Assembly: GCF_900177685.1 (NCBI RefSeq)
Contig: NZ_FXAY01000001.1
Coordinates: 744,001-808,000 of the forward strand
Length of the DNA stretch: 64,000 nucleotides
Direction: 5' to 3'
Source: Agreia pratensis
GTDB lineage: Bacteria; Actinomycetota; Actinomycetes; Actinomycetales; Microbacteriaceae
Shown here: in pieces, positions 59,902 to 64,000 of the stretch
How positions within the stretch are numbered: position 1 is the first letter of the stretch
Layout: the number at the start of each line of letters is the position of its first letter
The notes under the pieces: model-generated
What the model saw: only the letters and a program-made list of their open reading frames with translations
What the model was told of the DNA's origin: nothing
Databases searched by the model: none
Program-made: the position numbers and the translations under genes

Positions 59902-60650
59902 TTCGCTTCGCGGCCCGCTGGGGCCTTGCGGCCGGCGGTCGCGTGCTCGCGCAGATCTTTTGCCCGAGCCGCGACCGCCGGCAGAAATGCCGAAGCCCAC
60001 ACCCTGTAGCCGCGGTCGTTCGGGTGGAACAGATCAGCAGCCGACTGGTAGACGGCGCCGAGAATTCCTTGCCGTTTCGTCACCGCATAGAGCGGGGCGA
60101 CGACGAGGCCGTGGCGCTCGGCTGTCGCCCGCACGATGCGATTGGCGACAGCCACCAAGCGCTCACGCTGGGGAATGTGAAAGCACGGCAGATCGGCCAC
60201 GATCGCGGTCGAGGGTAACAGCGCGTAGAGCTCTTCGAGCTCTCGGGCGAAGCGGCCTTTCTCGAACGAGTTGATGTCGTTGGCGCCGATCGACACGGTC
60301 AAGAGATCGGGTGAGGCATCGCGCAGCAGCGTGGCCAGCTTCGGCATCTGGATGGCGAGGGCCTCGCGAAGTCGGGCGCCTGCAACGCTGAGATTCACAA
60401 TGCGCACCGTACGCCCTGTCTCTGCGGCGAAGTGGTTCGCCACGACCTGGACGTATCCGCGATAGGGCTTCGATGCGCCGATCCCCTGCGCCGCCGAATC
60501 TCCGATGACCAAGTAGAGCAGCTCGCCCGCCTTCTTCTGACGCGCTCGCCAGAACGCCGAGTTCACGGGAATCGTGAGGTCGATGCGCGCGGCCGCCGTT
60601 TCGCGATGCCGCACGATGGCACTGATCGGCCAGAGGGAGAGAAGATTCAC
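59895..60650 (-). CDS. SGNH/GDSL-family hydrolase
   Basis: A 251-residue esterase-type protein. Block I is LVIGDSAAQGIGASKPYRGY with the nucleophile Ser, block III is SIGANDINSF, and block V is DLFHPNDRGYRVW with the catalytic Asp-His. The N-terminus has a hydrophobic start but no clear cleavable signal. Substrates could be lysophospholipids or acyl groups on sugars. It overlaps the convergent large membrane protein gene by seven bases. Confidence 0.87.
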   Translation of the reverse strand: MNLLSLWPISAIVRHRETAAARIDLTIPVNSAFWRARQKKAGELLYLVIGDSAAQGIGASKPYRGYVQVVANHFAAETGRTVRIVNLSVAGARLREALAIQMPKLATLLRDASPDLLTVSIGANDINSFEKGRFARELEELYALLPSTAIVADLPCFHIPQRERLVAVANRIVRATAERHGLVVAPLYAVTKRQGILGAVYQSAADLFHPNDRGYRVWASAFLPAVAARAKDLREHATAGRKAPAGREANQ

Positions 60651-60693
60651 GCTGAAACGCTATCGCTGCACCCTGACACCGCACAGGGGGTTG

Positions 60694-60713
60694 CCCTTCG
60701 ACTGGCTCAGGGA
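60694..60713. repeat. Family B repeat (copy B4)
   Basis: CCCTTCGACTGGCTCAGGGA, a single arm of family B in the opposite orientation to B2 and B3. It lies between the proC stop and the SGNH gene start. Confidence 0.65.
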
Positions 60714-60721
60714 GCGCATGC

Positions 60722-61570
60722 TCAGCCGGCGGCGAGCTCCCTCGCGCGCGCGAGCGCCGCATCCGTCGCCCGGGCGAACAGCTCGTCGACTCCCCCGTCT
60801 TGCAGCACCGCGATAGCCCGCTCGGTCGTTCCGTTGGGACTCGTCACCTGTCGGCGCAGCTCAGACGGGGTGCTGGTCGATGCGGCGAGCAACTGCGATG
60901 CCCCCAGGAACGTGCCGTTCACCAGAACGGCGGCCTCCTCCGCGGTGAAGCCTTTCTCGACGGCCACCGCGGTGAGCTGCTCGATCAGAAAGAACACGTA
61001 CGCCGGGCCCGACCCCGAGATCGTCGACAGCGCATCCAGCTTGTCTTCGGGCACGACCACGACCTCACCCACCGTTTCGAACACCCGCGTTACGAGAGCG
61101 AGCTGTTCGGCCGTCGATCGGGTACCGGCCGAGAGTCCGGTCACGGCGCTGCCCACGATCGCGGGCGTGTTCGGCATCGACCGCAGCACGGCAACCGCCT
61201 CGGGCAGGCGCTGTTCGAACGTCGCGACGGTGACGCCGGCCGCCACGCTCACGACGATCGCGCCGGGCTCGAGCGCATCCGCTATCTCGTCGAGCAGGGC
61301 CGGCACCATGGGCGGCTTCACCGCCACAAGAACGATGGATGCCCCGGCGACGGCCCGGCGATTCGCCTCGGGATCGTCGTCGGTCGCCCAGGCCGTGACC
61401 GCATCGACCTCGGCGAACTCGGCGGCACGCACGGCCGACCGGTTGGTCACGCGGATGCCGCCGGAGACGTCGACGGTGGGCGCGAGCAGGCCCGAGAGGA
61501 TGGCGCGCCCCATCGATCCTGCGCCGAGGATGGCGATGGCGGGCAATGAGATGGGAGAGGTGTCTGTCAC
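60722..61570 (-). CDS. proC: Pyrroline-5-carboxylate reductase
   Basis: A 282-residue NAD(P)H enzyme that makes proline. The Rossmann motif is IAILGAGSMGRAILSGLL, with VLVAVKPPMVPALLDEI, RSMPNTPAIVGSAVTGLS and the C-terminal ISGSGPAYVFFLIEQL and RRQVTSPNGTTERAI. The GTG is 6 nt after TAGGAT. Its promoter overlaps that of the divergent cation transporter gene. Confidence 0.95.
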   Translation of the reverse strand: MTDTSPISLPAIAILGAGSMGRAILSGLLAPTVDVSGGIRVTNRSAVRAAEFAEVDAVTAWATDDDPEANRRAVAGASIVLVAVKPPMVPALLDEIADALEPGAIVVSVAAGVTVATFEQRLPEAVAVLRSMPNTPAIVGSAVTGLSAGTRSTAEQLALVTRVFETVGEVVVVPEDKLDALSTISGSGPAYVFFLIEQLTAVAVEKGFTAEEAAVLVNGTFLGASQLLAASTSTPSELRRQVTSPNGTTERAIAVLQDGGVDELFARATDAALARARELAAG

Positions 61571-61576
61571 GGGTCC

Positions 61577-61586
61577 ATCCTAGGAT
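61577..61586. promoter_or_regulatory. Shared palindromic -10 of divergent leaderless promoters
   Basis: ATCCTAGGAT gives TAGGAT on both strands, each exactly 6 nt from a start codon (proC and the cation transporter gene). The two -10 hexamers overlap by two bases. Confidence 0.7.
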
Positions 61587-61592
61587 TGGGGC

Positions 61593-62540
61593 ATGAGCGC
61601 ATCCGGAGGAAGCAAGGCGATCATCGCCGCGCTGGCGGCCAATCTCGGTATCGCTCTCACCAAGTTCATCGCGTTTCTCTTCTCGGGATCGTCGTCGATG
61701 CTGGCCGAGAGCGTGCACTCCGCCGCCGACTCGGGCAATCAGCTGCTGTTGCTGCTCGGAGGCCGCAAGTCACGCAAGCAGGCCGACCGGGCGCATCCGT
61801 TCGGCTACGGCCGCGAGCGCTACGTCTACGCCTTCGTCGTGTCGATCATCCTGTTCTCGGTGGGTGGCGTCTTCGCGCTCTACGAGGGCATCGAGAAGAT
61901 CAACAACCCGCACCCGCTCGAGGTGTGGTGGTTGCCGATGCTGGTACTCGTCATCGCCATCGGGCTCGAAGGGTTCTCGCTGCGCACCGCGATCGGCGAG
62001 TCGAACCACACTCGGGGCTCGCTGAGTTGGTTGCAGTTCATCCGTCGGGCGAAGGCACCTGAGCTGCCGGTCGTGCTGCTGGAAGACACCGCCGCCCTCC
62101 TGGGACTCGTCTTCGCGTTTGCCGGAGTCGGCCTGACCGTGCTCACCGGCAACGGCGTGTGGGACGGCATCGGAACCGTCTTCATCGGAGCCCTACTCGT
62201 GCTCGTCGCCGTAATCCTGGGCATCGAGACGAAGAGCCTGCTGGTCGGAGAGGGGGCCACCGACGAAGACCTCGTGAAGATCGAGAACGCCATCACGTCG
62301 AGCCCGGAGGTCGAGCACCTCGTGCACCTGAAGACCATGTATCTGGGCCCAGAGGAGATGCTCGTCGGCGCCAAGATCACGCTGCCCGCGGCGACCACGC
62401 TCACCGATATCGCGTTGGCCATCAATGCTGTCGAGGCGCGCATCCGTGAGGCCGTGCCGATCGCCCGGGTGATCTACCTCGAGCCCGACGTCTACGCGCC
62501 GAGCGTCGCCGACGCCACCGGCTCTGCGCCGGTCGAGTAG
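61593..62540 (+). CDS. Cation diffusion facilitator family transporter
   Basis: A 315-residue, six-helix metal/H+ antiporter. The first metal-site helix is MLAESVHSAADSGNQLLLLLG, HPFGYGRERYVYAFV follows, and the second site is in EDTAALLGLVFAF. A cytoplasmic C-terminal domain follows. Zn2+, Fe2+ or Mn2+ export is likely; the metal is not determinable. The last codons, including the stop, lie within a family A repeat. Confidence 0.92.
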   Translation: MSASGGSKAIIAALAANLGIALTKFIAFLFSGSSSMLAESVHSAADSGNQLLLLLGGRKSRKQADRAHPFGYGRERYVYAFVVSIILFSVGGVFALYEGIEKINNPHPLEVWWLPMLVLVIAIGLEGFSLRTAIGESNHTRGSLSWLQFIRRAKAPELPVVLLEDTAALLGLVFAFAGVGLTVLTGNGVWDGIGTVFIGALLVLVAVILGIETKSLLVGEGATDEDLVKIENAITSSPEVEHLVHLKTMYLGPEEMLVGAKITLPAATTLTDIALAINAVEARIREAVPIARVIYLEPDVYAPSVADATGSAPVE

Positions 62541-62716
62541 GCCGCCCGCGGCACCCGTGCGCCGGTCGAGTAGGCCGCCCGCGGCACCCCTGCGCTGATC
62601 GAGTAGGCCGCCCGCGGCCGTATCGAGATCCGTCGCGGCGATCTCGATACGCCGGCTCCTTCGTCGCGCGACTACTCGATCAGCGGAGAGCCATGGGCGC
62701 GACTACTCGTTCAGCG
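62525..62716. repeat. Family A repeat with triplicated left arm and duplicated right arm (copy A10)
   Basis: Three left arms of 33 bp (gccggtcgagtaggccgccc type; the third has ctgatcgagtag), one centre (gtatcgagatccgtcgcggc followed by gatctcgatacg), then two right arms (gcgcgactactcgatcagcg and gcgcgactactcgttcagcg). Its left end supplies the stop of the cation transporter gene, and its right end supplies the tadA stop. Confidence 0.92.
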
Positions 62717-63193
62717 GTGGCGGAAGAAGGTCGTCAGGGCGGCGGCGCAGGCGTCGGCCTCGACTCCCGCCCAGACCTCGACCCGGTGGTTCAGCCGCAC
62801 ATCGCGCAGAACGTCGTAGACCGAGCCGACAGCGCCCGCCTTCTCGTCCCACGCGCCGAACACGACCGTCGGAACGCGCGCGCCGAGGATCGCGCCGGCG
62901 CACATCACGCACGGTTCGAGCGTGACGATCAGCGTGCACCCCTCGAGACGCCAGTCCCCCGTCGCCGCTGACGCTTCGCGCAGTGCCAGCACCTCGGCGT
63001 GGGCGGTGGGGTCGTGCAGCAACTCGCGCTCGTTGCGGCCGTGGCCGATGACCCGGCCGGAGGCATCCAGAACCATCGCCGCCACGGGCACGTCGCCCGA
63101 CGCCTCGGCGAGCCGGGCATCTTCGAGAAGCTCGCGCATCCGCTCGCCGTAGGCGGCAGGCCAGGGATGCGCGGGGTGCGATCGATCGGACAT
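62711..63193 (-). CDS. tadA: tRNA-specific adenosine deaminase
   Basis: A 160-residue zinc deaminase that converts A34 to inosine in tRNA-Arg. Catalytic motifs are TAHAEVLALREA and VTLEPCVMCAGAILGARV. The start MSDRSHPAHP is preferred to an upstream frame extension that covers the upp promoter. AAGGGG precedes it. The stop codon lies in a family A repeat arm. Confidence 0.92.
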   Translation of the reverse strand: MSDRSHPAHPWPAAYGERMRELLEDARLAEASGDVPVAAMVLDASGRVIGHGRNERELLHDPTAHAEVLALREASAATGDWRLEGCTLIVTLEPCVMCAGAILGARVPTVVFGAWDEKAGAVGSVYDVLRDVRLNHRVEVWAGVEADACAAALTTFFRHR

Positions 63194-63229
63194 TCCGCCA
63201 GGCCCCTTCCGCTCCAGTAGATTGAGCCT

Positions 63230-63862
63230 ATGCGAGTACACGTTGCCGACCACCCGCTCATCACGCACAAGCTCACCGTGCTGCGAGAGAAGTCGACGCC
63301 GTCACCGACGTTCCGTGCACTCACTGAGGAACTCGTGACGCTGCTCGCCTACGAGGCCACGCGCGAGGTGCGCACCGAGGTCGTAACCATTCAGACGCCG
63401 GTCGCCGAGACCCAGGGGCTCGCCATCTCGGAGCCTCGCCCTCTGATCGTTCCCATTCTTCGTGCGGGGCTCGGCATGCTCGAGGGCATGATGAAGCTCG
63501 TTCCGAGCGCCGAGGTCGGCTTTCTCGGCATGGTGCGCGACGAGGAGACGTTCGAGCCGACGACCTACGCCGAACGCCTGCCCGACGATCTGAGCGACCG
63601 CCAGTGCTTCGTGCTCGACCCGATGCTGGCCACCGGTGGGTCGCTGAGCGCGGCGATCGAGTTCCTCTTCGACCGCGGAGCCGTCGATGTCACGGCGATC
63701 TGCCTTCTCGGTGCCCCCGAGGGCGTCGCTGCCCTCGAGAAGGCCGTCGAGGGCCGCGAAGTGCACCTCGTCCTCGGAGCGCTCGACGAGCGACTCAACG
63801 AGAAGGGCTACATCGTTCCGGGCCTCGGAGATGCCGGCGACCGCCTCTACGGCCTCGTCTGA
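63230..63862 (+). CDS. upp: Uracil phosphoribosyltransferase
   Basis: A 210-residue type I phosphoribosyltransferase: [19 protein letters not shown] at the start, [13 protein letters not shown], the PRPP loop [17 protein letters not shown] and the uracil-binding C-terminus [16 protein letters not shown]. It salvages uracil to UMP. The ATG is 6 nt after TAGATT. Confidence 0.96.
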   Translation: MRVHVADHPLITHKLTVLREKSTPSPTFRALTEELVTLLAYEATREVRTEVVTIQTPVAETQGLAISEPRPLIVPILRAGLGMLEGMMKLVPSAEVGFLGMVRDEETFEPTTYAERLPDDLSDRQCFVLDPMLATGGSLSAAIEFLFDRGAVDVTAICLLGAPEGVAALEKAVEGREVHLVLGALDERLNEKGYIVPGLGDAGDRLYGLV

Positions 63863-63904
63863 GACGACGCGAGGTCACGATCGAGCTCGCGAACAAGAAA
63901 TAAC

Positions 63905-63935
63905 TTGACATGCGGAGTCATATTCCGCTTAGCTT
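63905..63935 (+). promoter_or_regulatory. Promoter of the terminal partial gene
   Basis: TTGACA (63905-63910) and TAGCTT (63930-63935) with 19-bp spacing; the -10 lies 6 nt before an ATG. Between them GCGGA and TCCGC form an inverted repeat (63912-63928), a possible operator. Confidence 0.5.
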
Positions 63936-63941
63936 TCGTTC

Positions 63942-64000
63942 ATGACTGACAACGCGCTCGCCCTTACCTCCTTTGAGGCACTGGGGACTGCTGGCATGAT
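63942..64000 (+). CDS. Partial gene running off the window end
   Basis: Nineteen codons (MTDNALALTSFEALGTAGM) are visible from the ATG that follows a recognisable promoter. The fragment is too short to assign a function. Confidence 0.4.
   Translation, partial: MTDNALALTSFEALGTAGM

Overview
The window is high-GC actinobacterial DNA. GTG and TTG starts are common, the quinone genes are menaquinone genes, genes typical of actinobacteria are present (a bS22-type miniature ribosomal protein, a BldC-like regulator), and protein features resemble the family Microbacteriaceae; that family assignment is inference from gene content, not from a search. Nothing looks like a prophage, conjugative element or transposase gene. 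It reads as core chromosome with small accessory insertions.

Layout: 0-5.5 kb holds a lipoprotein, a hadA-hadB-murB operon, a small membrane protein, a SpoU-type RNA methyltransferase and pgsA, then tRNA-Met and tRNA-Thr. 5.9-14.6 kb holds an alpha-glucosidase, an M23 peptidase with a long cytoplasmic tail, an inositol-monophosphatase-family gene, two tandem paralogous LuxR-type regulators and an alpha/beta hydrolase. 14.7-17 kb holds tRNA-Tyr, a lytic transglycosylase, yajQ and nudK. 17-21 kb is a complete Fe3+-siderophore ABC importer with two DtxR/IdeR-type boxes. 21-25 kb carries an L,D-transpeptidase, a ferredoxin reductase and a polyprenyl diphosphate synthase. 25-41.4 kb is a loose menaquinone region (menG, menF, menD, menA, menE, menB, menC) interspersed with ppk2, nhaA, ohr/ohrR, rnhA and small genes. 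41.5-44.2 kb has a sortase-signal surface protein and an O-antigen-ligase-like protein. 44.5-49.2 kb is a System II cytochrome c maturation operon (phosphoglycerate-mutase-like, resA, ccdA, resB, ccsB). 49-54 kb has small redox, regulator and acetyltransferase genes, bS22 and gabT. 54-57.1 kb has bldC-like and ArsR-type regulators and a ktrB-ktrA potassium uptake pair. 57.2-64 kb has a large membrane protein, an SGNH hydrolase, proC, a cation diffusion facilitator, tadA and upp.

The respiratory genes fit together: the polyprenyl synthase and Men proteins make menaquinone, and the Res/Ccs proteins mature the c-type cytochromes that menaquinol feeds. menH and menI are not recognisable here.

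The strongest non-genic signal is a set of intergenic palindromic repeat families. The main family (A) has ten loci. It is built from two inverted half-elements that are sometimes in inside-out order, and single arms are amplified in tandem (seven 40-bp units at 53.7 kb; three 34-bp units at 7.7 kb; three 33-bp units at 62.5 kb). A second family (B) carries the TTCGACAAGCTCAGGGA core. All but one of the convergent gene junctions with more than about 50 bp of room contain A or B. One A copy and one B copy appear to lie in frame inside a coding sequence at 27.24 kb. Separately, about 28 genes have a TAnnnT/CAnnnT hexamer usually 6-7 nt before the start codon, the layout expected for leaderless transcripts.
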